The notes under the pieces: generated by a model
Databases searched by the model: none
The model's input: only the letters and a program-made list of their open reading frames with translations
What the model was told of the DNA's origin: nothing
Translations under genes and position numbers: made by a program
Assembly: GCF_050699935.1 (NCBI RefSeq)
Contig: NZ_JBOHGB010000011.1
Span: forward strand, 1-64,000
Direction of reading: 5' to 3'
DNA length: 64,000 nt
Source of the DNA: Actinophytocola sp050699935
Lineage (GTDB): Bacteria > Actinomycetota > Actinomycetes > Mycobacteriales > Pseudonocardiaceae
Shown: piece by piece, positions 8,708 to 16,654 of the stretch
Position numbering within the stretch: position 1 is the first letter of the stretch
Layout of the letters: every line of letters begins with the position of its first letter

Positions 8708-9264
8708 TGGTCCTCCAGGCCTGGTCCTGTCACCAACATCGCCGCGGCACGGTCCTCGTCGCCGGTCGCTTCCCCTTGCTCGATCACCAGCACCAGGACG
8801 CGATCCGCGTCTCCGTCGCTGATCAGCTCGGTCGCGTAGTCCAGCGCGGTGTCCTCGAACGCCGGGGGACCCGCGGCGGGATCGCCAGGCGGGCTCAGGC
8901 ACACGACCGGCCCGGCCAGGCCCCAGGTGGCCGCCACGTGGCCGACCGCGGTGTTGGGCACCGACTGGAAGAACAGCATGGGAGCCAACCGCTCGCCCTG
9001 ATCGACGGCTGCCACCATCTCGGCGCTGGTGACCACGTCGCCGGCCACGCTGAGCACCACCACCGCCGTGCGCTCACCGGTCTCCGGATCGACCGGCGGC
9101 GCGCCATGGTGGCGGCGGAGGCAGCGGGCGGCCACCTCGGCGACCAGCGGACTGAACGACGAGCGGACGAACATCGGCAGCTCCGGCGGCCTGATGTCCA
9201 CATCGGACTCCGGCCAGGCCGCCCTGGCGAGTACCACCACACCGCTGTCGACCGAGAGCGTCAC
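8704..9264 (-). CDS. Ketosynthase-like chain-length factor (short, PF13723-like)
   Basis: 186 residues, about half a normal ketosynthase. It contains FVRSSFSPLVAEVAARCL, VVLSVAGDVVTSAEM and MLFFQSVPNTAVGHVAATWG followed by LAGPVVCLSP. This is the typical sequence of the beta-ketoacyl synthase chain-length-factor family found in aryl polyene clusters. The position of the catalytic cysteine in true ketosynthases is occupied by VVCLSP, and no His-His pair follows because the C-terminal half is absent. A partner or specificity role for the adjacent ketosynthase is therefore likely. GTG start; four-base overlaps on both sides. Confidence 0.75.
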   Translation of the reverse strand: MTLSVDSGVVVLARAAWPESDVDIRPPELPMFVRSSFSPLVAEVAARCLRRHHGAPPVDPETGERTAVVVLSVAGDVVTSAEMVAAVDQGERLAPMLFFQSVPNTAVGHVAATWGLAGPVVCLSPPGDPAAGPPAFEDTALDYATELISDGDADRVLVLVIEQGEATGDEDRAAAMLVTGPGLEDQ

Positions 9265-10430
9265 GCCGCGCTCCTTTCCACCAGCAGCGCGGTGTTTGCC
9301 CCGCCGAAGGCGATGTTCAGGCTCAGCGCGTACTTCGGCCGGTGCTGCGGTGGATCATCGAGCACCAGGTTGAGCGGGCAATGCGGGTCGGCCTCGAGGA
9401 AGCCGGCGTTGACCGGCAGGCGGCCGTCCCGCAGCGCGAGCACGGTCGCCACCAGCTCCACCAGCCCAGCGGCCTCGAGGGTGTGGCCGTGCACGGATTT
9501 TGTGGAGCTCACCGGAACCTTGCCGGCATGCCCGCCGAGCGCGAGCAAGAGCCCCGCTGCCTCCGCCGGGTCGTTGGCCGGCGTAGCGGTGCCGTGCGCG
9601 TTGACGTAACCGACGTCCGCCGGCCGCAACCCGGCCCGCCGCAGCGCCGCGGTCACCGCCCGGCCGGTGCCTGTCCCCGCCGGCCGCGGGCGGCACGGGT
9701 GGTAGGCATCGCCGGCCCGGCCCCAGCCGGCAAGCCGTGCCAGTGCGGGGGTTCCGCGCCCGGTGGCGGCCGGCTCCGCCTCCAGCACCACCGCGGCGAC
9801 ACCGTCGCCGAGCAGCAGCCCACCGCGTCCGGCGCTGAACGGTCGCACCCGGCCGTCGGCCGCCAGCGCCCGCCCGGCGTCGAACAGTGCGAAGTCGTCC
9901 TCACTCACCAGGTAGCCGGCCGCGACCACCGCCCGGTCCACCCGGCCGGAGGTGATCATCGCGGCGGCGTCGGCCACCGCGGTGCTCGCTGACACGCACG
10001 CCGTGACGTAGGTGCGCAGTGGCCCGCCGAGACCGGTGCGGCGTGCCAGTGCACCGGCGTGGCCGTCGCGAGCTAGCGCGGCATCGCGCTGTGCCGCCGG
10101 CAACCGCGCGAAGTCCGGATCCCGGTGCGCGGCGAGCAACAGCGGGCACGCCGCCCGGTCGGCGCCGGTCAGCCGCGCGGCGGAGCAGGCGTCCTCGACC
10201 ACGGCGGCCAGCTCGTCGAAAAGCGATCCGGCACCTGGCAGGTGGGCGTCGACGCCCACCCGGTAGCGGCCGGTGTCGAATCTGGACACCGGGCCGAACG
10301 CCGGCCGTCCGGCGAAGATCCGTTCGGCCAGCGCCGCGGTGCCCCGGCCGGCCGCGGTGGTCACCGCCATGCCGGTGATCGCCACCGGGCGTCCGGTCCC
10401 AGGTGGACTGTGCTCAGGCGGACGCGGCAT
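9261..10430 (-). CDS. Beta-ketoacyl synthase (FabF-like)
   Basis: 389 residues of condensing enzyme. The catalytic set is complete: Cys145 in YVTACVSASTA, His279 in VNAHGTATPANDP, Lys311 and His316 in SSTKSVHGHTLEAAG. The C-terminal SLNIAFGGANTALLVE block is typical of KAS II. It would elongate an ACP-bound starter with malonyl units. The neighbouring truncated KS-like protein and two ACPs suggest a KS/CLF-like pair. Its ATG (10428-10430) lies inside the end of the ACP gene (17-base overlap), and its stop overlaps the CLF-like start. The sequence is closer to discrete type II enzymes than to modular PKS domains. Confidence 0.92.
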   Translation of the reverse strand: MPRPPEHSPPGTGRPVAITGMAVTTAAGRGTAALAERIFAGRPAFGPVSRFDTGRYRVGVDAHLPGAGSLFDELAAVVEDACSAARLTGADRAACPLLLAAHRDPDFARLPAAQRDAALARDGHAGALARRTGLGGPLRTYVTACVSASTAVADAAAMITSGRVDRAVVAAGYLVSEDDFALFDAGRALAADGRVRPFSAGRGGLLLGDGVAAVVLEAEPAATGRGTPALARLAGWGRAGDAYHPCRPRPAGTGTGRAVTAALRRAGLRPADVGYVNAHGTATPANDPAEAAGLLLALGGHAGKVPVSSTKSVHGHTLEAAGLVELVATVLALRDGRLPVNAGFLEADPHCPLNLVLDDPPQHRPKYALSLNIAFGGANTALLVERSAA

Positions 10431-10659
10431 CGGCCAGCCTCTCCCGCAGCACGGCGACCACGTCGGAGATCGTCAGCACGGCGCCGAACTGGCCGTCGCT
10501 GAGATCGATCACGACCCCGTATCGCTCCTGAACGGTGTGCAGCAACCAGACGAGATCCAGCGAGTCGAGCCGCTCGCTCACCGCGTCTGGGGCGAGATTC
10601 TGTTGCGCGGCAAGGATGGCCAGGACCTCGTCCCGGTCCAGCATCGGTCGCGTGCTCAT
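10414..10659 (-). CDS. Acyl carrier protein (first of two)
   Basis: 81 residues. The phosphopantetheine attachment site is Ser33 in SERLDSLDLVWLL, a variant of the usual DSL motif. Helix IV region is FGAVLTISDVVAVLRERL. It would carry the starter or the growing chain for the ketosynthase encoded immediately downstream. ATGA overlap with the second ACP gene. The sequence is well diverged from the second ACP, so the two probably serve different partners. Confidence 0.88.
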   Translation of the reverse strand: MSTRPMLDRDEVLAILAAQQNLAPDAVSERLDSLDLVWLLHTVQERYGVVIDLSDGQFGAVLTISDVVAVLRERLADAASA

Positions 10660-10931
10660 GAGGCCGCGGCACCGGCCCTCGCGCGCTCGGCCATCTCGGC
10701 GACGAACTCGCCGAGCGTCTGGCCGGCCACCCGCTCCATGTCCTCGTCGGAGAACGGCGCACCGCAGCTCTCCTCGATGCGCATACCGAGCTCGGCGATG
10801 ACCAGCGACTCCAGATCGAGCCCCGCCGGGCCGAGTGGCGTGTCGTCGGTGAGGTCAGTGGCCTCCTGGTGCAACTCGTTGAGCGTGTCAACAACCAGTT
10901 CGCGTAGCTTCTCGTTCTCTTTCACCGTCAT
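10656..10931 (-). CDS. Acyl carrier protein (second of two)
   Basis: 91 residues with the modification site at Ser42 in GLDLESLVIAELGMRIEE and an acidic body, followed by FVAEMAERARAGAAAS. The LESLV variant resembles carrier proteins working with stand-alone ligases. It is separated from the upstream AMP-ligase gene by 48 bases and overlaps the other ACP gene by four. Having two dissimilar ACPs is a known feature of aryl polyene clusters. Which one carries the aromatic starter is not decidable here. Confidence 0.88.
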   Translation of the reverse strand: MTVKENEKLRELVVDTLNELHQEATDLTDDTPLGPAGLDLESLVIAELGMRIEESCGAPFSDEDMERVAGQTLGEFVAEMAERARAGAAAS

Positions 10932-10979
10932 GTCCTTCGGATCGATTTCGTTGAGACAGATGTTCGTTCGAACGACGGG

Positions 10980-12368
10980 TCAGCTCGCCGTGCGGCTGGT
11001 CGCGGGGTCCGTCCGGCACGCCCGCAGTGCGGGAAGATCCCGCCTGCGCTTGCCGCTGGAGGTGCGAGGCAACCGCGCCACGAGGTTCAGCCGTGGTCGC
11101 TTGAACGGGGCGAGCCGGTTCGCCAGCTCGGCCTCCACATCGGCGAGCCGCGCCGGGTCCCGGAGCGCGATGTAGGCCTCGATCTTCCGGTCGAACACGA
11201 CGACCGTCTCGATCACCTCGGGCAACTCGGCGAGCGTCTGTTCTACTTCGGACAGATCGACCCGGGTTCCGCCCACGTTCACCTGGGAGTCCAGCCGCCC
11301 GAGCACCCGCACCACGCCCGAGGCGTCGATCGCCGCGGCGTCCCTGGTGTGCAGCCAGCCGTCCACCCAACGGGACTCGTCGACCGTGCCGAGGTACGGG
11401 TTTTCCGCGCAGGCCACCAGGAGCTCGTCACCGTCCAGCCGGACCTCGACGCCGGGCGCGGGCGGACCGACCGCCGGCCGGTGCGTCCCCGCCATGTCCA
11501 TGGCGATAAGGCCGACCTCGGTCATCCCGTAGCACTCGCCGACGGGCACGCCGTAACGCTCGGCGAACGCCGTGGGCACCTCCGGGCGGATCACCTCTCC
11601 CGCGGAGACCGCACCGACCAACTGCGCTGGCGGTCGCCCGTTGACACCTGTGGCGGCCAGCAGCTCCAGTTGCACCGGCACGCCGAGCACGGTGGTCGGC
11701 TCGGGTCCGGAGGTGATCGCGTCGAGGATGCCGTTCGTGGTGAGCTGGTCGGGCACCACGACGTCGGCGCCGGAGTGCATGCCGTACAGCAGCCCTCCGA
11801 TCAGCCCGTAGGTGTGGATCAGCGAGCTGAGCACGACGATCCGCTCGCCACGCCCCGGCATGCCGGGAATCCGGGCGTAGCGCTCGAGCTCCGCGGCGAG
11901 TCCGGCGGCGGTCCGGCCGATGATCTTCGACGGGCCGGTGGAGCCGGAGCTGAGCTGTATCAGCACGTGCTCGCTTTCGGCGGGCCGTCCCGGGTAGGTG
12001 TCGATCGTGGTGCGTACCGGATGGTGACCCAGAAGTGGGCCGCCGAACCCGCTCGCCGCGGACACCAGCGCGCGTGGTCGGATCCGTTCGAGTGCACGGG
12101 TCACCTCGTGGTCGGTCAGCCGGTGATCTAGCAGCATGACCTGCGCGCCGGCATGCCAGCCGGCCAGCAGCGTGCACACCGACGCCAGCGATGGCGGCAG
12201 CCGGACGGCAAGCACACTGCCAGCGCGCACGCCGTGCGCGCGCAGCTCCGACTCCACGGAGGCAACCTCGCGACGGACGGTGTTCACATCCACCGGCCGG
12301 CCAAGGCGAAGAAATTTCCGGCCGGCGTTGACGAACAACACGTCGTCGACCAGTTCGCGACCATCCAT
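10980..12368 (-). CDS. ANL-superfamily AMP-dependent ligase (second)
   Basis: 462 residues, compact for the family. Motifs are LIQLSSGSTGPSKIIGRT (about residue 137), GECYGMTEVGLIAMDMAG, DGWLHTRDAAAIDASGVVRV (A7), LGRLDSQVNVGGTRVDLSEVE (A8) and the C-terminal RTSSGKRRRDLP lysine. It is only distantly like the ligase at 7097-8707, which argues for a different substrate or carrier. Aryl polyene clusters use one such ligase for the aromatic acid; a second suggests either another acyl unit or final offloading. The gene is 48 bases upstream of the ACP pair and 78 bases downstream of the methyltransferase gene. Confidence 0.88.
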   Translation of the reverse strand: MDGRELVDDVLFVNAGRKFLRLGRPVDVNTVRREVASVESELRAHGVRAGSVLAVRLPPSLASVCTLLAGWHAGAQVMLLDHRLTDHEVTRALERIRPRALVSAASGFGGPLLGHHPVRTTIDTYPGRPAESEHVLIQLSSGSTGPSKIIGRTAAGLAAELERYARIPGMPGRGERIVVLSSLIHTYGLIGGLLYGMHSGADVVVPDQLTTNGILDAITSGPEPTTVLGVPVQLELLAATGVNGRPPAQLVGAVSAGEVIRPEVPTAFAERYGVPVGECYGMTEVGLIAMDMAGTHRPAVGPPAPGVEVRLDGDELLVACAENPYLGTVDESRWVDGWLHTRDAAAIDASGVVRVLGRLDSQVNVGGTRVDLSEVEQTLAELPEVIETVVVFDRKIEAYIALRDPARLADVEAELANRLAPFKRPRLNLVARLPRTSSGKRRRDLPALRACRTDPATSRTAS

Positions 12369-12445
12369 AATTCACGACCTCACGGCTCAAAGACGTATTG
12401 GGTACGCTTTTCCATCGACCACACGATCGCCCGCGTCAGACGCCG

Positions 12446-13348
12446 TCAGCCATTCCGAGTCGCGTTCACAAAATATGACCTGGGTGCGGCCACTCCGGCC
12501 GGCGGATCCGGCAACGGCCAGCGGACATGGTCGTGCGGCGGCACACCCGGACGGCCGACCGTCGTTGCGGTGAAGCCGTGTTCGGCCAGCAGTGCGACCG
12601 GCTCGCTGGTACCGAACTGCCACGGGCAACCCCACCGCTCGTAGCGGCGCAGCATCTCCCGGGTCTCCGGTACGGTCAGCATGTCCGCGTTGACCAGATC
12701 CACCAGCAACCGGCTGTCCGGTGTGGACAGCGTGGCGATCGTGGTCAGCAGCGCCCGCACCGCGTCACCCGGCAGGTAGTACATCAGTCCTTCCGCCACC
12801 CACACCGACGGCCGGTCGAGCTCGAACCCCGCGGCGCGCAGCGCCGGAACCCAGTTCCCGGTGAGGTCCGCGGGGACCGGACGGCGTCGTGCGTGCGGGG
12901 TGAGGCCGAGCCTGTCGATGACGGATTGCTTGTACGCCAACACTCCCGGCTGGTCGAGCTCGTACACCGCCGCGCCGGACAGCCACGGATGCCGGTACGC
13001 CCGCGCGTCCATACCGGCAGCCACCATGACCACCTGCCGTCCGGCGTCCTCGGTACGCAGAGCGTGCAGGGCGCCATCGATGAACCTGGTGCGCAACGCG
13101 ATGAAGCCGCGGGTCGCGGCGCCGCCGGGCACACCGCCCTGCTCCGTGGCCTGGTCGGCGAGATCCAGCTCGCCCAGCATCGCCCGCCCCGCCTCGCCGG
13201 CGAAGTGCCCGGCGTAGGGATCGTCGAACATGCGGTCCGGCAACGTCGACTCGTCGGCCCGGATGGCCGCGGTCATCAGGCTGGTGGCGCCCACGGCGTC
13301 GGCCACTGTGGACCGCGTGGCCGCGGTCGACGCACTCGTCATTGCCAC
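12446..13348 (-). CDS. SAM-dependent methyltransferase (LCMT/TIGR00027 family)
   Basis: 300 residues. It matches the leucine-carboxyl-methyltransferase-like family of actinobacterial O-methyltransferases: DRMFDDPYAGHFAG, then QVVMVAAGMDARAYR (SAM glycine-rich loop region), YELDQPGVLAYKQSVI, and SVWVAEGLMYYLPGDAVRALL. Members typically methylate polyketide hydroxyls or carboxylates. It is the first gene of the leftward operon, so its promoter probably lies in 13349-13649, shared with the divergent TetR gene. A carboxyl or N/O-methylation of the aminoaryl product is possible; the acceptor is not known. Confidence 0.85.
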   Translation of the reverse strand: MAMTSASTAATRSTVADAVGATSLMTAAIRADESTLPDRMFDDPYAGHFAGEAGRAMLGELDLADQATEQGGVPGGAATRGFIALRTRFIDGALHALRTEDAGRQVVMVAAGMDARAYRHPWLSGAAVYELDQPGVLAYKQSVIDRLGLTPHARRRPVPADLTGNWVPALRAAGFELDRPSVWVAEGLMYYLPGDAVRALLTTIATLSTPDSRLLVDLVNADMLTVPETREMLRRYERWGCPWQFGTSEPVALLAEHGFTATTVGRPGVPPHDHVRWPLPDPPAGVAAPRSYFVNATRNG

Positions 13349-13649
13349 GTGACTACCCTCCGGTCAGGTCAGCGCGCCGGGGAGGCGGTACTCATTGGGC
13401 ACGCCCATTTTTCGGCGACGCTCGTCGCCTTCTTCGTCGAATTCGCAATTGTCGGCAGCTAGCCGATCGAATATCCGGTCCTCAATGGACGAGCGCAACG
13501 CTAACCAGCGTTTGGTCCGGCGCACCAGCCCTGAAACCGCGGAAAAATGTTACAGCTACGAACGTTGTCGACCGAAAGGACGAATCGGCTGTACCGAGGT
13601 AGTCCACCTGTGACCAGGCACACGTGTCCCCGCATGTCACACTTCGTGG
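13349..13649. promoter_or_regulatory. Divergent intergenic region with candidate operator
   Basis: A 301-base gap between the leftward biosynthetic operon and the rightward TetR gene. It is less GC-rich than the flanks in the middle. A 6-bp inverted repeat with 4-bp spacer, AACGCT-AACC-AGCGTT, lies at 13497-13512 and could be a TetR-family operator. No convincing coding frame was seen. Promoters for both directions are expected here; no clear -35/-10 pair was assigned. Confidence 0.4.
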
Positions 13650-14285
13650 ATGAGGCGGCGGGCCCGGAACGAGGATGACAAGCGCAAACGTCGAGCGACG
13701 TTGGTGGCCGCGGCGTTGGAGTCGTTCGACGAGCACGCGTACGAGGCCGTGACGATGACGAGCGTCGCGGAGCGGGCCGGCTTGGGGAAGGGCACGCTGT
13801 ACCTGTACTTCGGTACGAAGGAGGACCTGTTCCTGGCCGTGGTGGAGGATCGGCTGGGGGAGTGGCTCGGCGCGCTGAACGCCTGGCTGGGGGACAGAAC
13901 AGGGCCGGTCGGGCCGGACGAGTTGAGCGGCTTCATCGCGTCGTCGCTGTCGAGCAGATCGGCCCTGGTGCGCTTGTTGGCGATCTTGCACACGACGTTG
14001 GAACACAACGTGGGGCAGGAGCGGGTGCGGGAGTTCAAGCACTTCCTGCTGCGGGGCATGGAGGTCACGGCTCCGTTGTTGGAGCAACGGGTTCCGACCC
14101 TGGGAGCCGGAGGTGGCACTCGGTTTCTGTTGCGGCTGGACGCGTTGGTGATCGGGCTGTGGCATCTGGCCGACCCGGCCCCGCCGGTGTGCGCCGTGCT
14201 CGATGAGCCGGGGATGGAGCCGTTCGTCGTCGACTTCACCGTCGAGCTCGCCGCGATGGTGCGGGCGCTGCTGGCGGACCGCTGA
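13650..14285 (+). CDS. TetR/AcrR-family transcriptional repressor
   Basis: 211 residues. The N-terminal helix-turn-helix is RRATLVAAALESFDEHAYEAVTMTSVAERAGLGKGTLYLYFGTKEDLFLAV, typical of the family. The C-terminal all-helical ligand domain has LRLLAILHTTLEHNVGQERV. It is divergent from the aminobenzoate-type operon and may control it or itself; this is inferred from position alone. Start ATG at 13650 is the first of the frame. Its stop is followed 15 bases later by a perfect inverted repeat. Confidence 0.88.
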   Translation: MRRRARNEDDKRKRRATLVAAALESFDEHAYEAVTMTSVAERAGLGKGTLYLYFGTKEDLFLAVVEDRLGEWLGALNAWLGDRTGPVGPDELSGFIASSLSSRSALVRLLAILHTTLEHNVGQERVREFKHFLLRGMEVTAPLLEQRVPTLGAGGGTRFLLRLDALVIGLWHLADPAPPVCAVLDEPGMEPFVVDFTVELAAMVRALLADR

Positions 14286-14299
14286 GCCAGGGGTGGTGT

Positions 14300-14318
14300 A
14301 ACTGACCTCGGGTCAGTT
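14300..14318. promoter_or_regulatory. Perfect 8-bp inverted repeat, operator candidate
   Basis: AACTGACC-TCG-GGTCAGTT, with arms 14300-14307 and 14311-14318 and a three-base centre, lies between the TetR stop (14285) and the LacI start (14332). There is no T-tract, so it is more likely an operator than a terminator. The position 14 bases before the LacI start suggests control of that gene, by itself or by the TetR protein. Confidence 0.55.
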
Positions 14319-14331
14319 AAGGTTCCGCGCC

Positions 14332-15396
14332 ATGAGTGAGTCAGTGCGGCGCACACCGCTCGCCGAGCTCGGCGGCAAGCGGCAGCACGTGGCGAAGCAG
14401 AAGGAACCGACGGTCCGGGAGATCGCCGACCGTGTCGGGGTGTCTGTCGCGACGGTGTCGCGTGTCGCTCGTGGTGTTGGTCAGGTGTCGCCACAGATGC
14501 GACAGCGGGTGCTCGAGGCGATCAAGCGGTACAACTACCGGCCCAGGCATCCCGGACGAGCATCCGACCCGCGCCCGCACGCCGCACTCGGTGTCGTCGT
14601 GCCGGGGCGTGCTGGGCCGTACTACACCGAGGTGATCGCGGGCTTCGAGGATGAGGCGGTCACGGCGCACCTGTCCATGGAGGTTCTCGGTACTCACCTG
14701 CTGCGTGATTCCCCAGACCTCGCGTTGGACATGGCCGACCGGGTCGATGGGATCGCGGTCATGGGTGGCGCCGTGTCGGGCGAGGCGTACGAGGCGATCG
14801 CCGACCGGTGCGAGCACATCGTCCGGTTCGCCGCTCCTCCGGCCGCGGGTGTTCCCACGGTGCGCACGCAGAGCCGGCATGCTTTCGAGCGGCTGAGCGC
14901 ACATCTCATCGGTGCGCACGGGCACCGGCGCCTGGCGTTCGTGGGGAACCCCTTCGGGTCACCGGACGTGTTCGCTCGCTGGGAGGGATTCCGTGCCGCG
15001 CACGGGGCGGCTGGGCTGGCCGAGCCGGCTCGGCCGCTCGAGCTCGGCTTGGCCCAACACGACGGCATCCTCGCCGCCAACCACCTGCTCGGGCTCGACC
15101 CACGGCCGACGGCGATCGCGTGCGCCAACGACGAGTTGGCCGTCGGCGTGCTGGTCACCGCCCTCAGCGCGGGCTTGCGGGTGCCGGATGACCTTGCCAT
15201 CACCGGGTTCGACGATATACCGATGGCCGCGATCACGAACCCGGCGCTGACCACGATCCACCAGCCGCTGCGTGAGCTCGGCGCACAGACCGCGCGGGTG
15301 CTGCGGAGGCACATCGCGGGGGACTGCGACGCCGACCTCGACCTGGTTCTGGACACCGAACTGGTGCTTCGAGCCAGCTGCGGCTGTCCGCACTGA
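14332..15396 (+). CDS. LacI-family transcriptional regulator
   Basis: 354 residues. The N-terminal DNA-binding segment (about 27-80) reads TVREIADRVGVSVATVSRVARG and VLEAIKRYNYRP, the standard LacI helix-turn-helix plus hinge. A periplasmic-binding-protein-like sensor domain follows: GVVVPGRAGPYYTEVIAGFEDEA, GHRRLAFVGNPFGSPD, AIACANDELAVGVLVTAL, DLAITGFDDIPMAAITNPALTTIHQPLRELG. It ends in a cysteine-containing ASCGCPH tail. Family members respond to sugars. No transporter or glycosidase gene lies beside it, so its regulon is not local or has been lost through the IS30-type rearrangement downstream. Confidence 0.9.
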   Translation: MSESVRRTPLAELGGKRQHVAKQKEPTVREIADRVGVSVATVSRVARGVGQVSPQMRQRVLEAIKRYNYRPRHPGRASDPRPHAALGVVVPGRAGPYYTEVIAGFEDEAVTAHLSMEVLGTHLLRDSPDLALDMADRVDGIAVMGGAVSGEAYEAIADRCEHIVRFAAPPAAGVPTVRTQSRHAFERLSAHLIGAHGHRRLAFVGNPFGSPDVFARWEGFRAAHGAAGLAEPARPLELGLAQHDGILAANHLLGLDPRPTAIACANDELAVGVLVTALSAGLRVPDDLAITGFDDIPMAAITNPALTTIHQPLRELGAQTARVLRRHIAGDCDADLDLVLDTELVLRASCGCPH

Positions 15397-15592
15397 GGCA
15401 CGGCCAGCGTCGACCGGGATACGGTCCGACAGCGTCAGCTGGCACCATCGGCAGGATGGCCGCACCCCGTCCTCCTGATCACCGGGGGCGTCCTCGGGCA
15501 TCGGTGCCGCAACAGCGCGACTCTCCGCCGGCACAGGGCGCGTCACCGTTTCCGGGCAGCTCCACTCCGCCACCAAATGGGCCGTTACCGCC

Positions 15593-16110
15593 ATGGCCCG
15601 AGCCCGCGCCGCCGACCTCACACTCAGCCGCGCCGACGTCGCCCGCACGGCCCTTGATTTCCCCGCGAAGCGGGGTCCAGCCCGGTTGGCCGATAAGCGT
15701 GATCAATATCTTCAGCTGATGGCGCAAGGGATGAGCAAGTCGGCGGCGTGCCGTACACCTACCCGCCGATCGACCGACGGCCGAAGGTGATCTCGGCACG
15801 GTTCCTGTCCGAGGACGAGCGGATCACGATCGCCGACCTGTTGCGCATGGGCAAGACCGTCCGCGCGATCGCTCGCGAGCTGGACCGCAGCGCGGCGACG
15901 ATCAGCCGGGAGATTCGCCGCGACGCCGACCCCGGCAAGGGCGTCTGTCACCCGCATCGCGCGCGGCAACGCGCAGTCGTTCGGCGCGCTCGGTCCGGGG
16001 AGGGCAAACGACGCGCATCGGCCGCACCTACCGACGCCGACGCAGGCGCGGCGCCCGGCGGGCCCAGCCGGTTCGTCAAGCCCGGACTACTCTTCGGCCA
16101 GCCCCCGATC
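15593..16110 (+). pseudogene. Degraded IS30-family transposase remnant
   Basis: Two pieces of an IS30-type transposase in different frames. The first ends with ADKRDQYLQLMAQGMSKSAACR, the N-terminal helix-turn-helix region. The second, starting near 15748, has ARFLSEDERITIADLLRMGK followed by TVRAIARELDRSAATISREIRRDADPG, the second helix-turn-helix typical of IS30. The join between them lacks the usual linker, and the catalytic DDE domain beyond about 16000 cannot be recognised. It is a non-functional relic marking a breakpoint between the first biosynthetic region and the lanthipeptide region. Confidence 0.75.
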
Positions 16111-16654
16111 AAGGTGATCGAGCGGATCGTGCCCGCCAATGGCGCTCTTCGGCATGGGTGTCAGGTCGCTGTTGTTGGGCCTGCCCCCATCGGTGCGCGA
16201 GTGGCTGCGGTGGGCGCTGAACTACCTGCGGACTGGTGCCCGGGCTCCCCACACGTCGGTGGGAGTCCAGGAGGAGGTTGCGGGACGAGGTCTCGATCCT
16301 CAAGTTACGCGGCTGGCTCGACGCCCAGGCGAGCCCGAAGTTCAGCACCTCACCCGGGCTGCCGTGATGATCGACTACGAGACGACTGTGCCAACGACCG
16401 CAGAGCGGCCTCCATGATCACTGGAATGCACAGCACCGACGTCGTGGTTCGCCAGGACGTGCGGCGGGCAAAGGCACTTACCGGGTTTCGTTCGGTGAGC
16501 GTGTTGGTCGTCGCTGGGCAGTTCCCTTCGCATGGAGCGGGTCGAGTTGCGGCCGATCCACTCACTGTGAGGCTGAGTCTGTTGTCGCTCGACAGCGAGC
16601 GGCGTGACGCGGGTCTGGTCGAACCCTGACGCCTCGGCCGGAGATGACCGCGCA
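16111..16654. other. Non-coding relic DNA, nothing recognised
   Basis: The 540 bases between the IS30 relic and the end of the ABC transporter gene contain only ORFs without protein-like composition. Possible transposase-like scraps occur around 16270-16350 (a frame reading RLRDEVSILKLRGWLDAQ), but I cannot assign them to a family. No terminator with a T-run was found. Confidence 0.4.
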
